The notes beneath the pieces were generated by a model. That model did no database searches and was not told the DNA's origin. It worked only from the letters and a program-made list of their open reading frames with translations. Source: Cardiocondyla obscurior (Eukaryota > Arthropoda > Insecta > Hymenoptera > Formicidae). From it: a stretch of DNA of 64,000 nt. Positions 41,156 through 52,359 of this stretch are shown here, piece by piece; position 1 is the stretch's first letter; each line of letters starts with the position of its first letter. The DNA lies in the NCBI RefSeq assembly GCF_019399895.1, contig NC_091876.1, positions 3,262,381-3,326,380 of the forward strand. Reading direction: 5' to 3'. The position numbers were made by a program, and so were the translations under genes.

Positions 41156-44100
41156 GGATCGATAAAATCTTTGGAAAATTTCAAAGGGAAATTTTGACGT
41201 CACGTTCGCGACGAGATCCACGCCGGACATCTGCGGAATCTCCGCTTCCGCGACCGCAGCGGGAGAATCCACGATGCGCGCTTCAAACGTGAAGCTCGCG
41301 GGGGAACCGCCGGGCACCGCGAAATTCCGAAAGATTTCGCGAGACAGCTTTAATACGCGCGGTAGATTTTGGGATCAGCGTCCATTTTTTAAATCTGGCT
41401 CTCGGACCGTCGTTAAATATCAGAGACGTAATCTAGATTGTGCTCCCACGGGAGCCGATTTCCGCTACCGGGTTCGTTGTCCCGCGGGACTTTTTTGCGC
41501 GCTATTTCACGAAACCACTCGACCGTACGAAAACGCAACATCGGCGGCGGGCCACGGGGACGTTGCGATGGGGGAGAAGCTTTAATTGAGCGATTCGACC
41601 GCGTAATTTAGAGATTAAAAACATTGGCGCGTGCGCCGGGAGGAGGATATGTTGCACGCGAGCGAGCGAGCGAGCGCCACCCGCATGCTCGCGTGCATTA
41701 AAATCCCGGCGCTGTAATTCTTCAACGTCGAAATGAACCTCGGCGAATTAAACTGACGTAAATCGGCGCAACACGCTTCGAAGAGTGAGAGACCCCGGGG
41801 GATGGAGAAGGGGTCGCGGGGAGGTTGTATAATACGTCGGCACGATCCAACAAGCTGCGTCTACGCCTCGCGTTTACTCGGCTATCCTGTTTTACACGCC
41901 GGCGTTACATGCAATGCACGGACCACCTTGTATTCATATTTTCCGACATTATTCGGTATTCCGTGGAAGTATTAATCCCGGATACGTTTACACGATATCG
42001 CGTCTTGTAACCCGTAAAATGCACGCGAAGGTGGGAGAAGGGGAGGGAAATGATGTGCGAAATAATGCAAGTACTTTGTTCTGACAATTTCGAAATTCTA
42101 ATGGATCGATAATTACATGTATACGCGCACCCGTGCAATAACGGTGACGTTATTTCGATAATACATATCACAATGTTATTTGCCGAGCAACACGCGCGTG
42201 CAACGCGCGATAAAACCGTGTCGAGCATTAAAAAAAAAAAAAAAAGTGTCACGACAGTTAATACCGGTTGAAATATTTAGTCAGTTTAGAAAAGCGAACG
42301 GAAGTGCTCTTTTATATTCGTTTTATCACTTTGGCAGCTTCTTTATTCATATGACACGCGTCTCGCCTCAACACTTTCAGAAACGACATAAATTAACGAA
42401 CGAGCACACGGCTCGAATATAATGAATACGTCTCGTTTGGTGCAGTATCGTTTTTTTTTTTTTTTTTCTAATTTTATTTTTATTTATTTATCTTTTTCTT
42501 CGCCACATACGCAGGCGATCCCCATCCCTGAACGACAAATTTACGAGTGCCTTTTCAAAGTTAATTGATAGAAAGCCTTTCCTCTTGCTCGTTAAATAGA
42601 ACTGACGGGGAGAACACTTTATCTCTTTCATCGTGTCTATCATAATATCTGACGTGTGAAATACCGTACGCAGACCGATGTTAACAAGCATTGTGTTTCT
42701 AAAAGGTATACGCGGCGTTTGTACCTTTGTACTTGCCGCTGTACATTGCGGATATCGGGTTTACGGTAATGAGGTATCGAATAATATCGGCGGCGAGTAC
42801 AGATCGGTCAAGTTTTAATGGCCAAAGCGTGCCCTTATACGCAAGCAACTTGCAGTAGCAACTATTATCGCCGTCCGGCGAAACCCGCGAGATTACCGCG
42901 GAAGATATAGCGAGAGATAAATTTTGTCGAGGGTAACGGCGCCGCTGTTCCACCGCGATTGCCCGGCGGGCACCGCGATTCGCGCTATTAAGGGGAGGGA
43001 TCGTCGTTTTATCAGATATCGATCGGCCGGCCGCGGTCGATTCACTGTAAGAATCTCGCTCGATGGCGCAATCCCCCGCGGGCCGCAATAACGCTCGCGG
43101 CGCATACGCAATCGCATACGGAAATCAAGATTGCGAGGGCACGTGTGCACGGTGTGTGCACGGTGCGCAGATCAAAGCCTTCAATTGGACGCCGCTTCTC
43201 AGGGACTAGGGTAAATGCGAAACGCGATTCAAAGGCCCGCCCAGTGAGCTTTTATTACTTCTGTCGATCGAACTTCGAAACGACGCGCGCGGCACTCATC
43301 ACCGTTGAGATTACACACGGAATGTCTCATAGAAGCCCTAGCCATCCTTCGATCTGGGCGTCGTGACGTAAACAGTTTACGAGTCCCCGGACGATTGAAA
43401 CGAAACTGAGATTTCGAGCGCAAGTGCGCGCGGCGGGATGCCCTGTTATTCGGTGGACTCTAATTAAACGAAATCTTACCTCCGGATGCATAGTTAACAA
43501 GATATTTAATATTATAACTCGAAGAATTCGGAAGAAATGCAGCGTTCAATTAAGTTGCCGGAAAGTTGGCTCGCCCACCCAACCTTTCCCACCCTTTAGA
43601 AATCTCCTGCTTCTTTTAAAATATCGGTGCCTCGATATTTTCGCCGTGGAAAAGTCGGCTCTAAATTAACCAAAGAATTTGCCATTACGCGCTGACGCGA
43701 TAGCAACCCTGGCGCAGTTTTTGCCCTCTAGATTATTTTAATGAAAAACTTTTTTTTTTTTTTTTTTGTCGAGTCTCGTCAAATTTTGAACCTTTATACT
43801 CTCAAGCGCCTTTTCACGTTGCCGAGTTAAAAGCTATCAATTTTGTATGTATATCTATATCGTTCATATCTCACTGTTGCGAAAAACGGTGCCCAATTTG
43901 TATTACCTTTGAAGCAGAAACTACATCCGGTTTACAAAGAGAAAAAAAAAAAAATATATCAAACGTTATTGTCGATCTCGCCGTTGGATTAGCGACGAGG
44001 ATATTTTCAGCGCGCATTGATTCCCGCTTGCTTTTTACAATACAATTTCCCGTGCGTCAATCAACGTATTTAACTACGAATGCGTCGACAAAAATCCCGT

Positions 44101-45236
44101 CCAGTTAGGATCATCGACGGTGATATCTAATTGCCCTTTTAATCTGTTTTACTTTTATTTTATTTTATATTTTTTTAATAAATGAGGGAGTGTCTCGCTC
44201 GCGTAAATGAAAGCTTTATAAACTGAAAGAGACTACGATCGCGCAAAAGGTACGACTCGCATTTGGCGATCTCCCTATTGAAATCTACGACGGCGAGCAT
44301 AATGAGATGAGTCGCGAGAGCGGGTTCTTTTGAAGAGTAAAGGGGGTGATATTACATCGCCTCGGTCGGTTCTAATCCCGTAATTAATTACATTTTCGCT
44401 CGTTGACCCCGTTAGCCGTTCATTGATCCGACGTCGATAGGTTTCATATACATCTATTTTTCTTTTTTTTTTTTTAGTTTGATTTTTTTCTTTGATGTAA
44501 AGGACGAACAGTGCGCACGTACGAACGGTGAAGCCTTTATATTGATTTAACAGAGTGTACACGGTAGCGGTCGAGGCGATACGATGGAAATTGCAGTAGG
44601 ACGCTTCTCGCTGTTTGCAAATTGCATCTGACGTTTGCCATAAACTAGTAGTAAAAATACACGCGCGGAGCACGCGTGGGCTTAATAAAGCGGCGATTGA
44701 CGGTAAATATTGATTCCGGATATGAATTGGGGGTGGATTTTTTTCTCGGGTTTTTCGTTATTTGAACGGCGCAGTTTTAGGTAAAAAAAAAAAAGTCGAG
44801 AGCTAATCGTCAACTGTGTTACGCTAGATTTGTGTACTTTCAATTATGATGGGTCATCATTTAAATGTACAAGTGTCTATAGATTGACACGTCGAGAAAA
44901 ATATGCGTGCTATGTGGGTACTTGAAAAGAGGAATAAATATTGTGTGTGACAAATATCGGCAAATATATTCGCGCGCGCACAGATGCAGCGGCTGCAAAG
45001 CGGACGGGAATATATTCGAATTGTGAAATTGCTGCGAGAGAATTATTATCCTGTTTCCAAAACAAAATCATATTGAATTGAATCGAATTTATTAAACAAA
45101 ATTCCAGATTTACGCGAATCTTTTTTTTAAGTACCAGAAAAAATATTTTAAAAATATATAAAAACTATGCACGCGTTACGCTGTTTTTCAAGAGACCCAA
45201 ATAACAAACTGTGAAGAAAAAAGTCGTGCGACTTAC

Positions 45237-45280
45237 CAGTCTGCATGAGCGTCAGCGGAGTTGTGGATTTCTGCCGGTGA
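45237..45280 (-). other. Cassette exon B, copy 2 (44-nt micro-exon)
   Basis: Same length, acceptor (GTTACAG) and donor (GTAAGTCG) as 3772-3729. The upstream intron is 92 bp. Homology to copy 1 continues past the donor for about 60 bases (AAGAGACCC... region), so the duplicated segment is larger than the exons, roughly 45165-45645 against 3665-4205. Confidence 0.5.
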
Positions 45281-45372
45281 CTGTAACATAAAAAAGAAAA
45301 GATTAATATATACATATCAGTGAATTAATTCGATTAATAAAAAAAAAGATTTTTTTTTTAATTTATACTTAC

Positions 45373-45634
45373 TTAAAAGTTGCTCCGCCGATGCAGGATG
45401 CCCCCCGGGCCTGCTCCTCCTCTCAGATGGGACGTGTCGAGTCATCCTTCCGCGCACAAGTAACTCGCGAACACCCCGACCGTGATTTTACTGTCGCGAA
45501 ATTTACTAAACTCGAGAACACACTCCGGTTAAAAATTATCGTCAAAAAAACGCCCGGTAACTAAGCGGTATTCGCGAAACGACCGACGAACCGCCGGCGG
45601 TTCGTTTAATAATTAATGTCGGCGATAACGGCAT
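45373..45634 (-). other. Cassette exon A, copy 2 (candidate transcript exon)
   Basis: Bounded by TTCTGTTACAG and by GTAAGTA on the - strand, 262 nt. The donor falls at the base equivalent to that of copy 1, although the donor sequences differ (GTAAGTA versus GTGAGA), so splice function is retained while sequence changes. It contains the shared 84-bp block and the CGAACCG/CGGTTCG palindromic segment. It lies 112 bases downstream of the ATG-bearing exon and 92 bases upstream of exon B copy 2. Confidence 0.5.
45374..45457. repeat. 84-bp block identical to 3897-3980
   Basis: The partner of the left-hand copy, same orientation, 41.5 kb away. Purine-rich on the - strand (GAGAGGAGGAGCAGG) with a run of six G. 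Confidence 0.95.
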
Positions 45635-45746
45635 CTGTAACAGAAAAAAGATACAATAGAAATTAGTGACATGCTATAAATCAAGTTAGTTTTAAGAAAA
45701 AAAATTCTTTTATTAATTTTATGTAAAGCCGAAGTGTGATCTTTAC

Positions 45747-45877
45747 CTTCGAGTTGCTGCGTCGATGCCCGATGCCTTTCCTCCTCCTCCTCCTCCTCTC
45801 AGAATGTTCCGAATGTCCAGGTTGTCCTCCGGTGTAGTCCTCCGACGACTGCTTTCACCCTCTTCTGGATCCTCCAT
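45747..45877 (-). other. Candidate exon with ATG, related to cassette exon A
   Basis: The acceptor TTTGTTTCAG is followed at once by ATG. The 131-nt segment ends CGAAG before GTAAAG. It encodes 43 codons starting MEDPEEGESSRRR, acidic then basic, with a six-glycine run made by a GGA repeat; joined to exon A copy 2 it stops after a few codons. Its 3' half aligns with the conserved part of exon A (GGACAT..., CTGAGAGGAGGAG, GCATCG..GCAGCAACT), but in a different reading frame. Relatedness is therefore at the RNA or DNA level, which argues against a conserved protein. It could encode a small protein or be 5' UTR. Confidence 0.4.
45779..45797 (+). repeat. (CCT)n trinucleotide run
   Basis: Six CCT-type units. 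On the - strand they are GGA repeats inside the ATG-bearing exon, giving six glycines. The equivalent region of the sister cassettes is GAGGAGGAGCAGG, so the run has expanded here. Confidence 0.85.
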
Positions 45878-46337
45878 CTGAAACAAAAAAAGAAATCTAG
45901 GGTTAGCATTTTCAGAATCACAAGTCCCAAGGACATGCCTGCTTTGCGTAAAGTATTTGCTCACCGGATAGTCTACGCGTAAAGATTATCGATCACGAAG
46001 GTTAAATCACCTCACGTAATGTTCTTATTCTATTGCAGTATTCGGCGCGTATTATTTACAGTTGACTAAGCACACGGCGCGTGACCGTTCGCCCGGCCGA
46101 TCAACACATTCCAGCGCGCTATCCAGCGATCACCGCGTGATCCACCTGCCCGCCTGCCCGCCAGCTTAACCCTCTGCTCTCGTTCCGAACACAGCAATTA
46201 ATATTGTTTTACGAACGCGTCGCGGCTTTCGTCAATCACAGCTCGCTTCCCTCGACTTCCGATTAACTAATCAACGTGTACAACTTTCGGACCGGAGCAG
46301 CGAATTCGCAGCACGGATAAATGAGGTTATTACTTAC

Positions 46338-46600
46338 TTCACACGGCTAATTTGGCGTCACCGGTGTTCTCCGCGTATGAGGAATTAATTGGGGAAGGTG
46401 AATCGCTCCAGATTATGCGCCTTGACCCGCGGAATGCGCGTAGTTCTTGCGATACGTACGGAGCACGTGCTGCGTACGTACGTTCCGTTCGACCGTTCGA
46501 GAAGGACAGAGCGATGGTGGGGGTAGTGGGAGAACGTAGCTCGCACGCGGCACGTACGCCAGCGCTTGCCCCCCCACTTCTTCCCCCCTCGGCTACCTTT
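46338..46600 (-). promoter_or_regulatory. Candidate promoter and first exon upstream of the 45-kb cassettes
   Basis: CpG-rich sequence whose - strand ends GTGTGAA before GTAAGTAATAA (donor at 46337). The next acceptor, 460 bases on, is that of the ATG-bearing exon at 45877. The 5' limit is not defined; no clear initiator motif was found. It mirrors the island-donor-cassette order at 5.2-3.7 kb. Confidence 0.28.
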
Positions 46601-46687
46601 TTCTCTCTCTCTCTCTTACCTCTACACGATTCACCGCGTTATAAAAAAAAATTATATGCTGAATATTAAATATAAAATTATCCTTAT

Positions 46688-46753
46688 CTTGTGATTGCTC
46701 TGCCGAGGCAGGATCCAAGATCTCCTTTTTCTTTCAGGTTCTCCGGGATGTCC
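46688..46753 (-). pseudogene. Degenerate copy of cassette exon A 3' part
   Basis: On the - strand GGACATCCCGGAGAACCTGA...CCTCGGCAGAGCAATCACAAG aligns with the 3' halves of the 45877-45747 exon and of exon A. It is followed by ATAAGG instead of a GT donor, so it looks disabled as an exon. It lies upstream of the working-looking copies in the same orientation. Confidence 0.45.
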
Positions 46754-47064
46754 GCGAAAATTGCGAATAAAATAAGCTACAATCCCGCGTGGATTAATTT
46801 ATTTATTAAAAGTTGCAAATTAAATCAGACCTCGAATCTCCGATTTGACAGAGGACTTTGACTCTCGCTCGGCGTGAAGCAAACCAAGCGAGAGAGAACC
46901 GATCAGCGTCGGGTTTTAAACGGGAATAATATAAGAGGCGATAGTATTTTCGGTTTTAATTGTTAACAATAATTTTTTTTTGTTAGATAGGATTTTTCCG
47001 CGTGAAATATATATCTCCCATTCAAAGTTCTTATATTAGAAAAAATAAAAACCATGCGACTTAC

Positions 47065-47110
47065 TGGGCGATGTGCTCTGCAGCGGAGTTGAAGACACAG
47101 CTACGGTAAT
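47065..47110 (-). other. Hybrid cassette exon (A start, B end)
   Basis: 46 nt between TTTGTTACAG and GTAAGTCGCATGG on the - strand. Its start, ATTACCGTAGCTG, matches the start of exon A copy 1 (ATTATCGTAGCTG). Its middle, TCTTCAACTCCGCTG, and its donor match exon B. It therefore looks as if the interior of A, the intron and part of B were lost, or as if it represents the ancestral short exon. Confidence 0.45.
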
Positions 47111-47400
47111 CTGTAACAAATAGAGATAACATTTTAATGTAGAGACGCAAGAAATATATTTTGCCGGTTAAAAAAAAAGAATTTATACGCGTCTTTAAAT
47201 AATTAATTAATTAAATATTTAAAAGTATCAAGTTGTTTGCTGAAAAGACGCGCGCGCGAATCGCCGATTGTCGTTAAAATTAATTAAGCTCAGTTATGGA
47301 AGGAAACATACGCATCGATTAAATGGCTTTGCTCATAGATACCAGGATACAATACGGCCGTTTGTTTTGCTCGGCAGAATATAGTGCTATACAATAACCT

Positions 47401-47420
47401 ATTCGCCACATGTGGCGAAT
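47401..47420. repeat. Perfect 20-bp palindrome
   Basis: ATTCGCCACATGTGGCGAAT equals its own reverse complement; the centre is CACATGTG, which includes an E-box-type core. It is followed by a partial repeat of the right arm (GGCGAACG). Confidence 0.9.
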
Positions 47421-48117
47421 GGCGAACGATATTGGACGCTGATAGTAATAAAGAGTTACCTTTCGATACCTTTATTTATTAAAGGAAAAATCTGAATTTT
47501 TCATAGTCGGCTTGTAATCGTGTCCCGACGCGTTTTGAATTCTTTGTGAAATTCCGTTTGAATTTCAGTTAAAATGTGCAATCGCCAGGCGAGTTCGCTA
47601 ATCAACCAAATGGCCCACGCAAAAATCGTTCGCGCGCCAGTATCACTACTTACTGAATTGCGTTAATTATTCATTACAAGTTACATTTACAACTTTTTAC
47701 ATCAATTATATTTGTACCTCAAAGCGTAGTGTGTGTACGTTACAGTTTTCGAAAAAATGTATTTGTCATCGAAGATTTATTATGCAATGCAAATTGAAAA
47801 AAAAAATAATAATAATAAAGAAATAAAAAGATTATAATAAAACTTTTCCGTTTGACAAAGGTGGCATTAAATGGCTCGTAATTATAATTTAGAACGCGAT
47901 TAATAATTTTGCGACTGATACCTCAATGCGCGCAGGCTTTATCATTGTACGAGCTTGCATGAATTATATATTTGTACACCGCGCACGTTAAGCTGTAACG
48001 TATAGGACAACGAATGTGCATACATTAAATTTCCATTTTGTGGCACGTGCTCGACGTCGTTTATCGGCGTCTGTCAGTCGTGTGAGAGCGGCACTTGTCC
48101 CCGCGGAGGAGGTGACG

Positions 48118-48687
48118 TTATTCTTCTCGGCTCGTGGATACGCCGACGCTCGATTCAATTGAGATCGCGAGTGGGCATTTGCTCGGACGGGCGAGTAAAT
48201 TAATTAGCTCCGGGCGTAACGGCGACTCCGCCAATCGAAGGACCCGGCGTCGTGAATAAACATGCTTGACATCCCTCTCGCCGCTCGCTTCCCGGACCGG
48301 CAACGTCGAACCCACTTTCCGTAACATTACGCAGACCTGTTGCTGTATATCGCGTAATGTCGTGCCGCATGCACCGGCGCCGATAACACGGTCTATTTTG
48401 GTGTGCGTCTTGAGCCACGCCAAAGTCTTGTAAAACGACGGCGACGACGACGAGCCCGCGCTGCTCCGGCGTCGCACCGCGCCGCGGGAATCGCTTTTAG
48501 AAATCGTTTTCGAAGACAAAAATCGTCCGAGTCTCTTCCGAAGACTTGGTGTAAGGAGGCAATAATTGGATCCCATTAAGATGTAAATGAAATTTTCATT
48601 TCTCCCCGTCGCGTATCTCGCGAAAATCGCCCCGGCGCCGGCGCTCCCTTTTTTTTTCCTTCCCGTTCTCTCTCCTAGGTAAAACAT
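48118..48687 (-). CDS. Uncertain 189-codon open frame
   Basis: The longest open frame in the 47-53 kb interval. Its middle (KTHTKIDRVIGAGACGTTLR, then DIQQQVCVMLRKVG) looks more protein-like than most shadows here. However, the DNA is CpG-rich and stop-poor, the start lies next to a poly-A derived KKK run, and no domain is recognised. No strong splice sites frame it. I keep it only as a candidate. Confidence 0.12.
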   Translation of the reverse strand: MFYLGERTGRKKKGSAGAGAIFARYATGRNENFIYILMGSNYCLLTPSLRKRLGRFLSSKTISKSDSRGAVRRRSSAGSSSSPSFYKTLAWLKTHTKIDRVIGAGACGTTLRDIQQQVCVMLRKVGSTLPVREASGERDVKHVYSRRRVLRLAESPLRPELINLLARPSKCPLAISIESSVGVSTSREE

Positions 48688-51600
48688 TTACTTTTCGTAA
48701 CGTGTGTCTCCGTCGGTCTTCCTTTCGACTTTCAGTCCTCCCGTCCTGAAGAGAATTCTCCCCGCTGACGAGAAAATTTAGCAGATTTCAACGTGGAACG
48801 TAATTACTTATGCAGCGAAGCTTGATATATGTATGTTCGCTGCCGTAAGTCGCGTACGCTGGCTCGACGGTTTTTCTCGCGGGGCACTTCTATTCGTCTC
48901 TTTGTTATAGCGAATCTCTGACGTGACTAAAAATTGTCAAGAGTGCACGACATCCTTTCCAACCGGTAAAAATAATTAAAATAAAAATTCCCCCGCGGAG
49001 CATTTCGCTTACGTTGAAATTTTAATGAAAGGCTCTTTCAGTGAAATGATACCAATATTTTCCTAACAAAGATATCCGGTAACTATTAGACTCTAATAAC
49101 GGATTTATATATCGGAAGAATTCAAATCTTGCAAAAGAAAAGGGCTTTTAACAGGTGCTTTGTATACCTACATTATTAATTAAAAAAAGAAAAAAAAAAC
49201 AATTCTGACAATTGATAATAATTTCCATTATGTTGAACAGCAAATTATATAAAAAAATATCTCTATTATCGAATCCTTTTTTCATTCAATAAAATATTAT
49301 TTTTTTTTATAACATAGAAACGCATCGACGAAAGCTCTTTTCACCCATGTGACTTTCTTTTCAAAGTGGGCTGTGTATTCGACACATGTACATTTTACAA
49401 ACGTCCGAAATTCGACACGTGTTATGGACACCGTGATATGTACACCTGACCTCTCATGCGAATATTAACAGCGACGTATGGTCAATATTCGTATACGATA
49501 AGCTCTGGCAGTTTGGCTGCAACTCACGCTCTACCGCCTCTGCAGTTCATCAGATCTTGGCACAATAAACACCGCGTCGTCTTCTTTCAAAACTTGCAAA
49601 CCTGCACGGGCCATGAATCACCGACGTCTTATAAACTGATCTGCCGCCCCTCGCCCCCCGGCGGTTTCCGTACGCACCGGAAATAAGCTGCCCGGCGCAA
49701 GCGTCGGTGAACAAGCACACTGTTTCATTGCCGATATCGCCGAATCTCGTGGCGTCGGCAAAAGCCGCCGCGAGTTTCGCGGAAAATTTATCCGATTATT
49801 CGTCTCGCGCACGAATAGCTCACTTCCTCTGAAAGTTGAAATAAAAATTTTCGCTCGAAGGAACTTGTTCCGGAGAGCGCGATAAATGGGATGACAAATG
49901 GATAAAATAGCTGAGGACGATAATAAGTGAATAATTAAAAACATCCGAGAGAAATTTATGAGACGGTATTAAACGAGGTTCATTGGCGACCTACGAATTT
50001 TTAATAAAATTTTGGACAGGTGGAAATTTCACGGTAATTAATTAATGCCATTACGATCGTTAGTTCTCTCTCTTAAGACAGCAATCAATAACTAAAGATT
50101 AGACGAGAACTGCGTGTTTAAAAAAAGATAAGGGACTTTTGATCGTCCGACATTGATATCGCGCTGTACTTTTAGTTTTAAATTTTATAATAATTATAAA
50201 AAATTATTTTTACGTTTGTGTGCCATTTTGTACTTTTATTTTAATTGTACGTTGTCGTAATATATTAACCTTTTTTGCAGTAAATTTAAATCTGTGTAAC
50301 CTTTCAATAATAAATCATTTGAAAATAAAAGGTTTTAAAAACCGTGGAAAATCATTATTAGTCAATTTTTGTGTAACGATATATTCCTAATATTTTCACG
50401 ATATTGCGCTTTCGAATCATTCATTTGATCTCTTGTTCGTGTTTTAACGAACTATATTTCTATTGCGAAATATGCTTTTAAATTGTATTTGCTCTCGCTG
50501 CTGATTGAAACGAAAGCGCTCGGATCGTCACTCTCCAGCGTGAAACATATTACCATTATGAATACATTATTCACGTATCATCAAAAGTGGATGGAAAATA
50601 ATAAATTAATACCGAGTCGTATTTAGTCATTAGTAAATAACAGCTTTATAACAAGCCGTAAACGAGACGCATACGTACTCTCAATTCCCGAAGGTATAAA
50701 AGATATTACCAAATGATCAGGGAGAAAGCTTTCAAATGCTTTCAAGCGTTTTCTCGTGTTATTACATCAATATTTTTATCAAGGTCCTTCCAGAGAAAAA
50801 GATATCCGCAAACAGGAATATTCGATATAGGAAAAGGAGCACCTTCGAGCTGTTTCTTTGCCTATCTCGATAAAAAAAAAAAAAAAAAAACCTAGTGTGC
50901 AAAGATGATTTAAGTTTCAGAAAAAGACACTTGAAATATATTTGAAACAATTATTTTTCGCGAAATACGAACGGATAGGAAAGTGTTTCGCGAATTTATC
51001 GAATTTATTTCGAAACTAATTGACACGCAAAATCCCTTTGCCTTCGTAGAACGAGGAAAAAGGGATGGAAGAGAGAGAAAGAGAGTGATGTCGCAGAATA
51101 CTCAAAGGAGTAAGTTTGATTATTAAGATGTTATATTGGGAGACAGATTCATGGAAGTTTCGCCGAGAAAGAGAGAAAAGGGGAGAGGAGACCGTCGTTC
51201 CAATTTGTATTAATAACGTTTTCAAATGCGAGCAAATGAGCGTGAGATGTACGGAAGTCGGCGAAGCCCGCTCGTCATCGTCGTTCTTTACACAAACGGT
51301 GAACAGCAACGTGCAGGCGCATCATCTTCCTTTCTCCAGTTCCGCCGCGCATCCTACGCAACGCTATTAAGCTTTCAGGTTCGGCGAAGAGAGCACTTTC
51401 GTCTTAGCTAACTGCAATTTAATTTTAATTATGGTCCAGAGGAGCCAGGTTTTCCGCTATAATATCCGGCCCCTCGGGGGGCTAGCGGGCGGAGCGCCAT
51501 GAAATTTTTATCTCATCGAAATGCGCAATAAATCCCGCGATAAAAATCCGCAACGGTGGGACCGCGCCGTCGCGAAACGAGGCGCTTTACCGGCGGAGAG

Positions 51601-52326
51601 AAATATTCTCAACGTATATACGAAGTGTCGCGCGGTATAAAAGAAAAGAAAAGCTCCCAGTACGTTGTAGATTAAAGTCTTGAGATATTTCAAAGGATAG
51701 CGATAACGCGCGCGAATAATGAAACGAAATGGACAATTCCGCACGCGTCTTTCACGATTCGACGCACGTTTGGTTTCTGGGAGTTTCTATAAGTTTCAAA
51801 ATACAGGATTTGCATCCCGCCGCTTGCGCTGTAGTGGACGGCAATTAATTGCAAGCCCGCGATGTTCCTTAAGTTTCTGAATCGGCGGCTTTTCGGGTGT
51901 ATTGTACTGACGCTCGCTGTAAGAGAGATTCGATCGAGGGACAATGAGGCGATCAATCCCGACAACGAAAAGGACATTTCCGGCAGCCGTTCCTCCTCGC
52001 ACTATTTTCAGGTTTATGTCTTTGCATCAATGTGCAGAGAACAGAGGGAGAGGGAACCTCGTTAACTCTCCACCTAGCCCTTCTCGTCTCTTCTCGTAAT
52101 TTCACTTCGCCCTACCGTCAAAGTCCGAAAATTTACGTGGTCAAAATTTGCTCTCTCTCTCTCTCTTCCTCTCTTTCTCTATCGCGCGCGAAGTGGAAGT
52201 CACCACCTGGAAATTACTTCGCCAATGGTAAGCGGACCGGATGGTCGACCGGCTATTTCGACTGACAACTTAACTAGCTGTAGGTCAGCAAGTGCATCTC
52301 GCCAACGAAGCCAAGTGACGCAGGCA

Positions 52327-52359
52327 TGTGTAATAGGTGTATAATAGGTGTGTAATAGG
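52327..52359 (+). repeat. Three tandem 11-bp units
   Basis: TGTGTAATAGG, TGTATAATAGG and TGTGTAATAGG follow each other without gaps, about 670 bases upstream of the LRR start codon. Confidence 0.9.

Larger units (their letters stand above)
21692..45236. other. Gene-poor interval
   Basis: Apart from the transposase fossil at 26.1 kb, nothing gene-like was secured. CpG-rich islands occur at about 27.4-28.1, 30.8-31.8, 38.6-39.5, 40.7-41.8 and 42.7-43.2 kb; the 41-kb island contains a 100-codon frame (40750-41052) with an ordinary amino acid mix but no known motif. The interval may be one long intron of the cassette transcript or of an upstream-initiating LRR transcript. Confidence 0.45.
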
